A stretch of 60,507 bases of DNA. Source: Opitutaceae bacterium. Its GTDB lineage: Bacteria > Verrucomicrobiota > Verrucomicrobiia > Opitutales > Opitutaceae. Of the stretch, positions 24,890 through 32,754 are shown one piece after another. The stretch spans positions 1-60,507 of the forward strand of contig JAUSID010000093.1 of the NCBI GenBank assembly GCA_030648295.1, read 5' to 3'. How positions within the stretch are numbered: the stretch's first letter is position 1; each line of letters starts with the position of its first letter. The position numbers were made by a program, and so were the translations under genes. Under the pieces are notes generated by a model. The model did no database searches, was not told the origin of the DNA, and saw nothing but the letters and a program-made list of their open reading frames with translations.

Positions 24890-24905
24890 GTAACCCGACG
24901 GTTAC
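24890..24905. promoter_or_regulatory. Operator-like palindrome GTAACC-N4-GGTTAC
   Basis: GTAACCCGACGGTTAC is a perfect 6+6 inverted repeat 93 nt upstream of the receptor ATG, the second copy of the site at 17805-17820. Just before it, CCGGCCGGAACGACCGGCCG (24864-24883) is another self-complementary stretch. The gap 24798-25275 otherwise holds no gene I can support. Confidence 0.6.
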
Positions 24906-25275
24906 AGGGGCTGCCAGCGTGGCGGCAAGACAAAACCCGGGGCGCCAAACCGGCGCCGCCCGCCCCTGGTCCGCGTCGGCTCGCATTTTCCGCCGCGAAA
25001 ATGAAAGCCGAAATGGCTTGCCGGGTTTCGACGCCGCCAGGTAACTCCGCGCCCCAAGGTTCATGTATTGCCCGCTCGTTTTTCCCCGTCGAGTGAGCGT
25101 CTGGCGCGCGGCGGCTTTCCCGCCACGCCCGCGGAGGGATGGCGGCACCGGCGGACCCTACTCGCGTGACGGCGCGGCAACGCGGATGCGGCGCGCGCCA
25201 TCATCCGATCTCCCGCGCCGATGACTCCCGCCATCGCACCGGAACCCGCCGCGGCTTCGCCGGTCGGTCCGCGAA

Positions 25276-25714
25276 AATTCACGGTGCGCGGTCGGCGCCG
25301 CGATCGCCGCGCCACTCGTGGCGTGGATCACGCTGAACTGGGGCTGGCGGATGGCCTTTGTCCTGAGCGGCGCGCTGGGATTCATCTGGGTGATCGTTTG
25401 GGCCCTCGTGTATCGGCTGCCGCGCGAACACGCCTGGCTGCGCCCGGACGAACATGTTCGCGCATGCCGCGTGGGCCAACATCACGCTGCCGGCCGAGGT
25501 ATTTCCGCACCGCGTCGTCGGGATGGTGACGGGGCTTGGCGGCGCACTGGGCGGACTCATGGGCGCGTTCTCGCAAAAAGCCATCGGGTGGGCGGCGCAG
25601 AACATTTCGTTCACGCCTATCTTCACCGTCTGCTCGGTGATGCACCTGACGGCGTTCGCGTTCGTGTGCCTGCTGATTGGCGAGCTGGGCCGGACGCGCG
25701 AGATGCCGGCCTAA
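25276..25714 (+). pseudogene. Hexuronate-type MFS transporter, internally deleted and frameshifted
   Basis: Two pieces of one MFS (ExuT/anion:cation symporter type) protein are visible. In one frame, AVGAAIAAPLVAWITLNWGW, then MAFVLSGALGFIWVIVWALV and the cytoplasmic LPREHAWLRPDE (to about 25450) correspond to helices 4-6. In another frame, WANITLPAEVFPHRVVGMVT, GGALGGLMGAFSQKAIGW and a final helix ending in GELGRTREMPA correspond to the last third. About 120 residues are missing at the junction, where the frame also changes. The N-terminal 100 or so residues are also absent. No functional transporter can result. It lies beside the TonB receptor, so the locus probably once had its own inner-membrane importer. 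Confidence 0.75.
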
Positions 25715-25788
25715 GCGGATCGCCGCGGCGAACACGCCTTTCGGGTTGATTCTTTGGCGGCTTTTTTCACCGTCATGCTTCCCACCCC

Positions 25789-28356
25789 ATGCAACATTCT
25801 GCTTTGTCTTGCCGGCGTGGACGGCGGTTGGCGGCAATGGCGGTCGCGATGGCGTTCGGCGCCGGACTGCTGGCGCAGGCCGACGCGCCGTTCACGAATT
25901 CACTCGGCATGCGGATGGTGCCGATCAAGCCGGGCACCTTTCGGATGGGTGGAACCCAGCCGACCGCGAAGACGAGTTTTGGCCAGGCGGAATACTTGCA
26001 GGCCGGCGACTGGGACGAACACCCGGTGCACGAGGTGACGCTCACCCACTCGTTCTTCATCGCCGACACCGAGGTAACGGCGGAGCAGTTCCGCGGCTTT
26101 CGTTCGACCTACCAGGGCACGGATGGATTCGCGCCGTATGCGGCGGGAATCTCCTGGGATGAAGCCACGGCGTTTTGTGCCTGGCTCTCAGCCAAGGAGG
26201 GGAAAACCTACCGGCTGCCAACCGAAGCCGAATGGGAATACGCGTGCCGTGCCGGCACCACGACGTGGTTCTCGGCGTCCGGGTCGAAGCCTCCGGCGGC
26301 CGATGTGCCGAATCCCTGGGGATTGAAAAACATGCACACCGGCGTGGCCGAGTGGTGCCGGGACTGGCACGGCACGTATCCGCCGGTGGCCCAGACCGAT
26401 CCGGTCGGGCCGGATTCCGGTGTCGCACGCGTCGTGCGCGGCGGAGGACTCGACAAGCGCACGGCGTATTACGCGCGCTCGGCCAACCGGGCGGGCGCCC
26501 CGCCGAACTTCCCGCCGCGGACGAATGAAGAAATGGCCGCGATGATTGAGCAACCCGCGGCACCTCCGCCCGCTGCCGCCAGGAAGCGCGGGGGCGCCCC
26601 GAAGCGGCCGGAAAGTTTTCAAAGCGACACGAAATATCAGGCGTTCGTTCGCAGCACGCCGAACAAACAGGGGCAGCACAACATCGGTTTCCGCGTCGTG
26701 TGCGCACCGCTGCCTCCGACACCGCCCGCGCCGGCGCATGTGCCATTTTCGAGTCTTGGCGTCGCGCAGCAAGGTCCGTCGCCGCACGCCGGTCCCGCGC
26801 CCACGCGGCCGTGGTTTCGCAAGCGCTACATCCTGCCAACGCCGCCCGAAAACACCACGCCCGCCGAGCTCGACGCGTACCGCACGCTCGGCCTGCATCG
26901 CGCGATGCTCCGGCATCATCACAGCCCCGGGCTCGAGGTGGCTTCGAATGGCGACGTCATCGCCGTCTTCTACACCGCCGTGGCGGAAACGGATCCGGAT
27001 GTCGCGCTGATCACGACACGGCTCCGGTTCGGCGCGGACGCCTGGGATCCGCCGGACCTGTTCGTCGATCTGCCCGACATCGACGATCATGCACCGATGC
27101 TTTGGAACGACGCGGGGCAGCTCTGGCTGATCTGGGGTGCGAACAAACTCGATTCCGGCTTCCCGTTCCAGTGGATGACCTCGCGCGACCACGGCGCGAC
27201 CTGGAGCGCCGTGCAGTTCCCGCTCTTCACCATGCGGGTCGGCGGCTATTCCGCGCAGCCCATCACCAGCGCGTTTCGTACGGCGGGACCGCAGCACGCG
27301 GGCCGGATCAACGTTGCCAGCGATGGCGTCGGCGCTGCCTCGGTGCTCTGGCAGAGCGCCGATGATGGCGCGACGTGGCGCGATCCCATCGGCCGCAGCG
27401 GCGGGCGGCACACCGCATTCGTGGAGATGCGCGACGGCCGGATTCTCGGGATGGGCGGCAAGAGTTCGCGCATCGACAACTTCATGCCGAAATCGATTTC
27501 CGATGACGGCGGCCGCACCTGGACGATTTCGAAGACGCCGTTCTGCTGGCTGGGCAGCAACCAGCGGCCGGCGCTGATCCGGCTGGCGAGCGGCCGGCTC
27601 TTTTTCGCCGGTGATCTTCAGAACGAAAACGGTTCGCAACCCGAGGGGTTCACCGAACACGGCGCGGTCGTCGCACTCTCCGAAGATGACGGCGAGACGT
27701 GGCTCATCCGCAAACTCCCCGGCACGCAACCGCACGAAACCCCCGAGCGCGCGCGGCAAATGGGCGGGGACACGCTCGGCTACACCGTGGCGCGCCAGGC
27801 GCCGAATGGCACGATTCACCTGCTGACTTCGATGACCGAACCCTGCCTGCACTTCGAATTCAACGAGGAGTGGATTCTCCGCGGCAGCGACGAAATCGCG
27901 CAGGCGGACGACGCGTGTTTGCGCCGCAACACCGCCACGCGCGTGCGGGAGGTGCGCGAGTACGTCGAGCGCGATAGCGCCGGCACGGTCCGGCTGCGTT
28001 ACAGCGGCGGCGTGGCGGACGATGGGCGGTTCGTATTGCACGGGCACTGCTCGTGGTTTTACCGCGACGGCCGCGTGTGGCGGGATGCCGACTACGCGTT
28101 GGGCGCGCTGACCGGCCGGGAAACCCTGCGCGATCCCACCGGCGCGCGGATTTGGACGCGATCCTACCGCACGGACGGCACGGTCGACTTCGTGAGCTAC
28201 TGGCCGAACGACGAACTGCGGACGCGTTCGACCTGGCGCGACCTGCATGCGGAGGGCGTCGCGGTGCTGTACGGCCCCAACGCGCACGAGCAGATGCGGG
28301 TGGAGTTCGAGCGCGGCCGGGTGAAAAAAATCACGGGCGTCCCCGGCGAGTGGTGA
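25789..28356 (+). CDS. SUMF1-domain / sialidase-like fusion, secreted
   Basis: This 855-residue protein has a signal peptide (residues 1-32) and then a SUMF1 (FGE-sulfatase) domain, residues 36-240: SLGMRMVPIKPGTFRMGG, HSFFIADTEVTAEQFRGF, YRLPTEAEWEYACRAGTTTW, VAEWCRDW and VVRGGGLD. The cysteine pair that binds copper in true formylglycine-generating enzymes is absent: the segment after the RGG has none. This is probably not a sulfatase activator. A Pro/Ala linker leads to a six-bladed sialidase-like domain (about 345-690) with four Asp boxes: SRDHGATW (465), SADDGATW (523), SDDGGRTW (571) and SEDDGETW (631). The C-terminal 130 residues show MORN/YwqK-like repeats. Likely an exo-acting glycosidase; substrate unknown. 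Confidence 0.82.
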   Translation: MQHSALSCRRGRRLAAMAVAMAFGAGLLAQADAPFTNSLGMRMVPIKPGTFRMGGTQPTAKTSFGQAEYLQAGDWDEHPVHEVTLTHSFFIADTEVTAEQFRGFRSTYQGTDGFAPYAAGISWDEATAFCAWLSAKEGKTYRLPTEAEWEYACRAGTTTWFSASGSKPPAADVPNPWGLKNMHTGVAEWCRDWHGTYPPVAQTDPVGPDSGVARVVRGGGLDKRTAYYARSANRAGAPPNFPPRTNEEMAAMIEQPAAPPPAAARKRGGAPKRPESFQSDTKYQAFVRSTPNKQGQHNIGFRVVCAPLPPTPPAPAHVPFSSLGVAQQGPSPHAGPAPTRPWFRKRYILPTPPENTTPAELDAYRTLGLHRAMLRHHHSPGLEVASNGDVIAVFYTAVAETDPDVALITTRLRFGADAWDPPDLFVDLPDIDDHAPMLWNDAGQLWLIWGANKLDSGFPFQWMTSRDHGATWSAVQFPLFTMRVGGYSAQPITSAFRTAGPQHAGRINVASDGVGAASVLWQSADDGATWRDPIGRSGGRHTAFVEMRDGRILGMGGKSSRIDNFMPKSISDDGGRTWTISKTPFCWLGSNQRPALIRLASGRLFFAGDLQNENGSQPEGFTEHGAVVALSEDDGETWLIRKLPGTQPHETPERARQMGGDTLGYTVARQAPNGTIHLLTSMTEPCLHFEFNEEWILRGSDEIAQADDACLRRNTATRVREVREYVERDSAGTVRLRYSGGVADDGRFVLHGHCSWFYRDGRVWRDADYALGALTGRETLRDPTGARIWTRSYRTDGTVDFVSYWPNDELRTRSTWRDLHAEGVAVLYGPNAHEQMRVEFERGRVKKITGVPGEW

Positions 28357-28368
28357 GCGAAACCGCGC

Positions 28369-29922
28369 ATGAGGTTTCCCGGCGCAACACACCCCGGCGC
28401 TGCGCGCCACCTCGATCGACGGGGAGCAATTCCCGCGACCGTAGCCGCCGACATCGGGAGGCTGAAGCGGGGAGCGCGGGCAGCCTGCCCGCCCAAGCCT
28501 CCGGCGAAGGCTGGGTCCCCCCCGCAACTGGCATGTTTTTTCGTCCTCCTCTCCGCGTTAATCGCACCAGCGCCGATTCTCGCCGGCGCCGACCGGCCGC
28601 CGAACATCCTGCTGATTCTCGCCGACGACCTGGGCTGGAATCAGGTCGGCTATCACGGGTCGACGTTCTACGAGACGCCGAACATCGACCGGCTCGCGCG
28701 CCGCGGTATCCGGTTCACCGATGCTTATTCGGCGGCGCCGATCTGTTCCCCCACGCGCGCGGCCCTGATGACCGGCAAATATCCCGCGCGACTGCATCTC
28801 ACCGATTACATCCCCGGCCGGCTCTGGGAGGACAAGCCGCTGGTTACGCCGCGCATGCAGCAGGGGTTGCCGCTGGCGGAACGAACCCTGCCCGAGCGGT
28901 TGAAGGAGCGCGGCTACGTCACGGGGCTTTTTGGCAAATGGCACCTGGCTTCAGATTATGAATACAAGCCGCACCGGCCGATGGACCCGGAAACGCAGGG
29001 TTTCGACATGGTGTTTCACACCCGCAAGCCCGAGGAGTCCGACATCAAGGCGGGCAAGGCCGACGCGCACAACGCGGTGGAAATCACGGATCACGCGGTG
29101 GATTTCATCCGCACGAATCGCAGCCGGCCGTTCTTCTGTTACGTCGCCCACAATGTCGTGCACACGCCGCTCGGCGAGGAGGCGGCGCTGATCGAGAAAT
29201 ATCGCCGCAAGCCGGGCAGCAAACTCGCCGAGAATATTCCCGTGATGGCCGCGATGATCGAGCGGATGGACCGCGGCATCGGCCGGTTGCTCGACACGCT
29301 CGCGGCGGAACGGCTGGAGCAAAACACGCTCGTGGTTTTTGCCTCCGACAACGGCAACATCGCCGCGCAACAGGATCAGGTGCCCTTTCGCGGCGGAAAA
29401 GCGACCCTCTGGGAGGGAGGCATCCGCGTCCCGCTCGCCATCCACTGGCCGGGGCTGACGCGCCCGGGGGCGGTAAGCCATGAACCCGTCATCACCCAGG
29501 ATTTATTTTTCACGCTCTGCGACGCCGCCGGAGCGCCGACGGGCGACTTGCCGGCGGATGGCATGAGCCTGCGGCAGCATCTCCGCACCGCCGCGCCGCT
29601 CGGGCGCGAGGAGATCTTCTGGCATTATCCGCATTACCATCATCTCGGCGATATGCGGCCCGCGAGCGTGGTGCGCGCGGGCCGTTACAAGTTGATCGAG
29701 TGGCATGAAGGCGCGCTGCTCGCGCACTCACCGGCCGTGAGCCTCTTCGATCTCGTCGCCGATCCGGGTGAGAACCACGAACTCGCGGGCGAGCATCGCG
29801 AAGTGGCGGAACGACTCCACCACCGGCTGCGGGCGTGGCGAAAATCCGTCGGCGCACAGGAGATGACCGTCCGCCCCGAATCCGCCGCCACTCGACCGCG
29901 CTCCACCGCGGCATCGCGCTGA
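28369..29922 (+). CDS. Secreted sulfatase (S1 family), CSPTR type
   Basis: This 517-residue sulfatase from the ATG at 28369 has NILLILADDLGWNQVGYHG, the formylglycine site Cys126 in APICSPTRAALMTGKY, FGKWHLASDY, FASDNGN and HYPHYHHLGDM. It is close to the sulfatase at 34357, sharing ARLHLTD-IPG, MDPE-QGFD and HYPHYHHLG. The signal peptide (CFFVLLSALIAPAPILAGAD) lies unusually far in, at residues 56-73. The preceding 55 residues are partly encoded by a family A-like repeat (28470-28497). True initiation may be at a non-ATG codon near 28524. The gene starts 13 nt after the fusion gene. Confidence 0.88.
   Translation: MRFPGATHPGAARHLDRRGAIPATVAADIGRLKRGARAACPPKPPAKAGSPPQLACFFVLLSALIAPAPILAGADRPPNILLILADDLGWNQVGYHGSTFYETPNIDRLARRGIRFTDAYSAAPICSPTRAALMTGKYPARLHLTDYIPGRLWEDKPLVTPRMQQGLPLAERTLPERLKERGYVTGLFGKWHLASDYEYKPHRPMDPETQGFDMVFHTRKPEESDIKAGKADAHNAVEITDHAVDFIRTNRSRPFFCYVAHNVVHTPLGEEAALIEKYRRKPGSKLAENIPVMAAMIERMDRGIGRLLDTLAAERLEQNTLVVFASDNGNIAAQQDQVPFRGGKATLWEGGIRVPLAIHWPGLTRPGAVSHEPVITQDLFFTLCDAAGAPTGDLPADGMSLRQHLRTAAPLGREEIFWHYPHYHHLGDMRPASVVRAGRYKLIEWHEGALLAHSPAVSLFDLVADPGENHELAGEHREVAERLHHRLRAWRKSVGAQEMTVRPESAATRPRSTAASR
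28470..28497. repeat. Family A-like palindrome inside the 5' end of a sulfatase gene
   Basis: GGGAGCGCGGGCAGCCTGCC followed by CGCCCAAG; GCGGGCAG-CCTGCCCGC is the palindromic core. It encodes KRGARAACPP in the sulfatase frame. Confidence 0.55.
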
Positions 29923-30029
29923 CGCCCTCGATTCTCACCGTCGTGCCTACGCTCGCTCCACGCGCCGCCGCGATTCCCATTTTCGCGGGTGAAGTACCGG
30001 CCACGGCACGAACGCGCAGGCGGCTAAAT

Positions 30030-31676
30030 TTGACCGTTCGCTTTTTCATCCCGCTCACGGCGCTCCTGGCATCAGCGGCCCACGCGGCGCCACCGGCTGA
30101 TGTCGGCCCGCAGTCGCACGCGGTCGATCCCGGCCGCTACGCGATCGTCCGGTACGTCGACCAGCGGCGCGGCGACGATGTGACCGGCGACGGCTCGCGC
30201 GAAAAACCGTGGGCGTCGATTCCGCACGCGCTCGAGAACATCGCGCCGCCGCCGGGACAACGGGCCGCGCTTCTCGTGTCCGCCGGCCGGTATTCGCAGC
30301 CGACGTTCGCGCTGAAATCACGCGTGGATCTTTACGGTGGGTTTGCGGCGCCAGGTGGCGGACGCGACGTTTACCACCACGCCACGATCCTCGATGGCGA
30401 GGAAACGCACCGGATCGCGTTCGGGGCGGACGACGCGCGGGTGGACGGATTTCATTTCGTGCGCGGCCGCGTTCGCGGGAAGGGCGCCGCGATGATCTGC
30501 GACGGGGTTTCGCCGACCTTCGCGAATTGCGTTTTCACGCTGAACCGCACGGTCGTGCCGCGACCATGGGTTCCCGCCCAACTGCACGAGACGGCGCACG
30601 ACGGCGGCGCGCTGTTCTGCACCAACTCCGCCGCACCCCGGATCGAGCACTGTTACTTTTACGACAACACGACCGAATGCGGCCGCGGCGCGGCCATCGC
30701 GGCCGACCGCCACGCGTCGCCGCGGATCATCGCGTGCGTGTTCGCGAACAACCGCAGCGGGCTCGATGATCCGATGCGCAGCAGCGACGGCGGCGCCGTT
30801 TCGCTCTTCAACGGCTGCGGCGGCGAAATCTCCGGCTCGGTTTTTTCGGCCAACGTCGCGCAGGCGCGCAACGACGCCGGTGGGCTTTTCATCGCGTTGT
30901 GGTCCTCGCCCCGGGTGACGGACAACGTCTTCGTCGCGAACGACGGCGGCGATGATGCCGGCGGGCTGTTTGTGGGCGGACAGGAGCACCGCTACGGCGT
31001 GCCGCTCGATCCGTATCCGCCCGCGGAGAAGTTCAACGTCGTCGTGGAGCGCAATCTTTTCGTCGGGAATACGAACTCGTCGCGCAATTCCGGCGCGATG
31101 CGCGTCACGATGGAGTCGCGGGCGACCTTTCGCGACAACGTCATCGCCGAGAACCAGGGTGGATTCTACCTGCAACGCTCCGAGATCGTCGCGGAGCGCA
31201 ACACGGTCTGGCAGGACTGGCGGTTCGTGGAAGACAAGGCCTCGCTCGGCCCGAGCCGTCTCAGCGGAAACATCCTCAAGGGTCCGCTCGGCGAACGGAT
31301 CGATGCGCGGGCGACATTCGCGCGCAACATGGCGGAGCCATCCGCCGGCGGCGAAGGCACGATTCCCGTCGCCGACGTTTTTGAAAACGACGGGCTGGCC
31401 GGCGGGATCGCCGGCGTCAAGTACGATGCCACGACTGCGGCCACGGTCGTCACGGTCACCCAGCCGCTGCCCGCTCGCCGCCTCGAGGGCCGCGCCTTCG
31501 GGTTCTCGCACGGCCGAAACACACAGTGGCGCGTGATCAAATCGGCCACGGGCACGCAGGTTGTGGTCTGGGGCCGGCTGGAACCGGAAACGAGCGCGGC
31601 CGGCGAGTTCACGGTCCTGCGCACGTTCGCGCTTCGCGGCGACGCGCCGGGGGACATTGGCGCGCGCGTTAAATAG
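30030..31676 (+). CDS. Secreted right-handed parallel beta-helix protein
   Basis: This 548-residue protein starts at the TTG at 30030, giving MTVRFFIPLTALLASAAHA as signal peptide; an open frame from 29835 overlaps the sulfatase and is unlikely. After YVDQRRGDDVTGDGSREKPW, the pectate-lyase-like opening with GDGS-PW, rung-like repeats follow: GVSPTFANCVFTLN, APRIEHCYFYDNT, SPRIIACVFANN, GGEISGSVFSAN, SPRVTDNVFVAND and VVVERNLFVGNT. These build a solenoid of about ten turns. Members bind or cleave polysaccharides, but no lyase triad is evident. Being amid sulfatases and a sialidase-like enzyme, it probably acts on the same extracellular glycan. Confidence 0.75.
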   Translation: MTVRFFIPLTALLASAAHAAPPADVGPQSHAVDPGRYAIVRYVDQRRGDDVTGDGSREKPWASIPHALENIAPPPGQRAALLVSAGRYSQPTFALKSRVDLYGGFAAPGGGRDVYHHATILDGEETHRIAFGADDARVDGFHFVRGRVRGKGAAMICDGVSPTFANCVFTLNRTVVPRPWVPAQLHETAHDGGALFCTNSAAPRIEHCYFYDNTTECGRGAAIAADRHASPRIIACVFANNRSGLDDPMRSSDGGAVSLFNGCGGEISGSVFSANVAQARNDAGGLFIALWSSPRVTDNVFVANDGGDDAGGLFVGGQEHRYGVPLDPYPPAEKFNVVVERNLFVGNTNSSRNSGAMRVTMESRATFRDNVIAENQGGFYLQRSEIVAERNTVWQDWRFVEDKASLGPSRLSGNILKGPLGERIDARATFARNMAEPSAGGEGTIPVADVFENDGLAGGIAGVKYDATTAATVVTVTQPLPARRLEGRAFGFSHGRNTQWRVIKSATGTQVVVWGRLEPETSAAGEFTVLRTFALRGDAPGDIGARVK

Positions 31677-31692
31677 ATCAGAATCATCCGCC

Positions 31693-32664
31693 ATGAGAAC
31701 GCTCCTCGCCGCCCTTCTGCTTCTTGGCCTCTCCGCCGTCCGGGCGTCCGGCGCGCAGGCCGCGGCGCGTTACCAGCCGAAACGCGTGAACAAGGCAATC
31801 GAGCTGCTCGAAAGCGGGCAGCCCGTGTACTACGGGTACGGTCGCGGCGGATACGACGAAGGCAAGGCGGCGGCGAAGACCTGGTCCGACCTGCTGATGT
31901 ACGACCTGGAAGGCTCCGCGCTCGATTTCACCGGTCTGCGCGCGTTCATGAAGGGGCTCGCGGATGGAGGGCCAACGCCAAGCGGCCACCGCACCCCCGC
32001 CGTCATCGTCACGCTGCCGGTCTACGGGTTGGACGCCGACGTGGTGCGGGCGAATCACTGGATGATCCAGCAGGCGCTCGCGAGTGGCGTGCATGGGCTG
32101 CACATCTGCCACGCCCGCAATCCCGCGGCGGTGGCGGCGTTTATTCGCGCCGCGCGCTACGAGGTTCACGCCCAGGCGGTCGGCTCCGGCCTGGATCCGG
32201 GGCTGCGGATGTTTGGCGCGCACGAGTTCGCGTCCGCGATCTGGGGCGTGTCGCCAAAAGATTATTACGATCGCGCCGACGCCTGGCCGTTGAACCCGCG
32301 CGGTGAGCTCATGATCGGGGTGAAGATCGAGGACCGGGAGGGGCTGCAGCATACGGAAGCGATCGTCCGGGTGCCGGGCGTAATCTTCGCCGAGTGGGGA
32401 CCACGCGACACGAGTTACGCGCACGGGTTCTTCGACGTCGCGATGGACTACGGCCGCAAGCCGGGCGTGGTCGAGCCCCCGGCGTTGAAAGCGGCCGCCG
32501 ACCGCGTGATCGCCGCCAGCAAAGCCGCCCAGGTGTTCATCCTCGACAACGTGCGGCCCGAAAACGTCACGCGGCAAATCGACGCCGGCATCATGATCAT
32601 GGCGGGCGGAATCAAGGAGGCGGCCGACCTTGGACGCGCTCACACGCGAAGGACCATGCCCTGA
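31693..32664 (+). CDS. HpcH/HpaI aldolase-family protein with signal peptide
   Basis: This 323-residue member of the HpcH/HpaI (2-keto-3-deoxyglucarate aldolase) family starts 17 nt after the beta-helix stop. The family fold shows in VNKAIELLESGQPVYYGYGR, LMYDLEGSALDFTGLRAFM, IQQALASGVHGLHICHA, IGVKIEDREGLQH with the metal-binding Glu, and FAEWGPRDTSYAHG with the Asp. These normally cleave 2-keto-3-deoxy sugar acids into pyruvate and an aldehyde in the cytoplasm. Here an N-terminal MRTLLAALLLLGLSAVRASG looks like a signal peptide, so the protein may be exported. A shorter C-terminus ends TRRTMP. Confidence 0.8.
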   Translation: MRTLLAALLLLGLSAVRASGAQAAARYQPKRVNKAIELLESGQPVYYGYGRGGYDEGKAAAKTWSDLLMYDLEGSALDFTGLRAFMKGLADGGPTPSGHRTPAVIVTLPVYGLDADVVRANHWMIQQALASGVHGLHICHARNPAAVAAFIRAARYEVHAQAVGSGLDPGLRMFGAHEFASAIWGVSPKDYYDRADAWPLNPRGELMIGVKIEDREGLQHTEAIVRVPGVIFAEWGPRDTSYAHGFFDVAMDYGRKPGVVEPPALKAAADRVIAASKAAQVFILDNVRPENVTRQIDAGIMIMAGGIKEAADLGRAHTRRTMP

Positions 32665-32676
32665 CGGAAGGGGAAG

Positions 32677-32704
32677 CTCCAAGATCCAAGCTCCAAGATC
32701 CAAG
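32677..32704 (+). repeat. Tandem 14-mer CTCCAAGATCCAAG, two exact copies
   Basis: CTCCAAGATCCAAG occurs twice head to tail, 13 nt after the aldolase stop codon, in the 90-nt gap before the symporter gene. Confidence 0.85.
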
Positions 32705-32754
32705 CGAAACACCAACCGGGCAATGATGAGAAAGAATGCTGAAGGACAGCAGCC

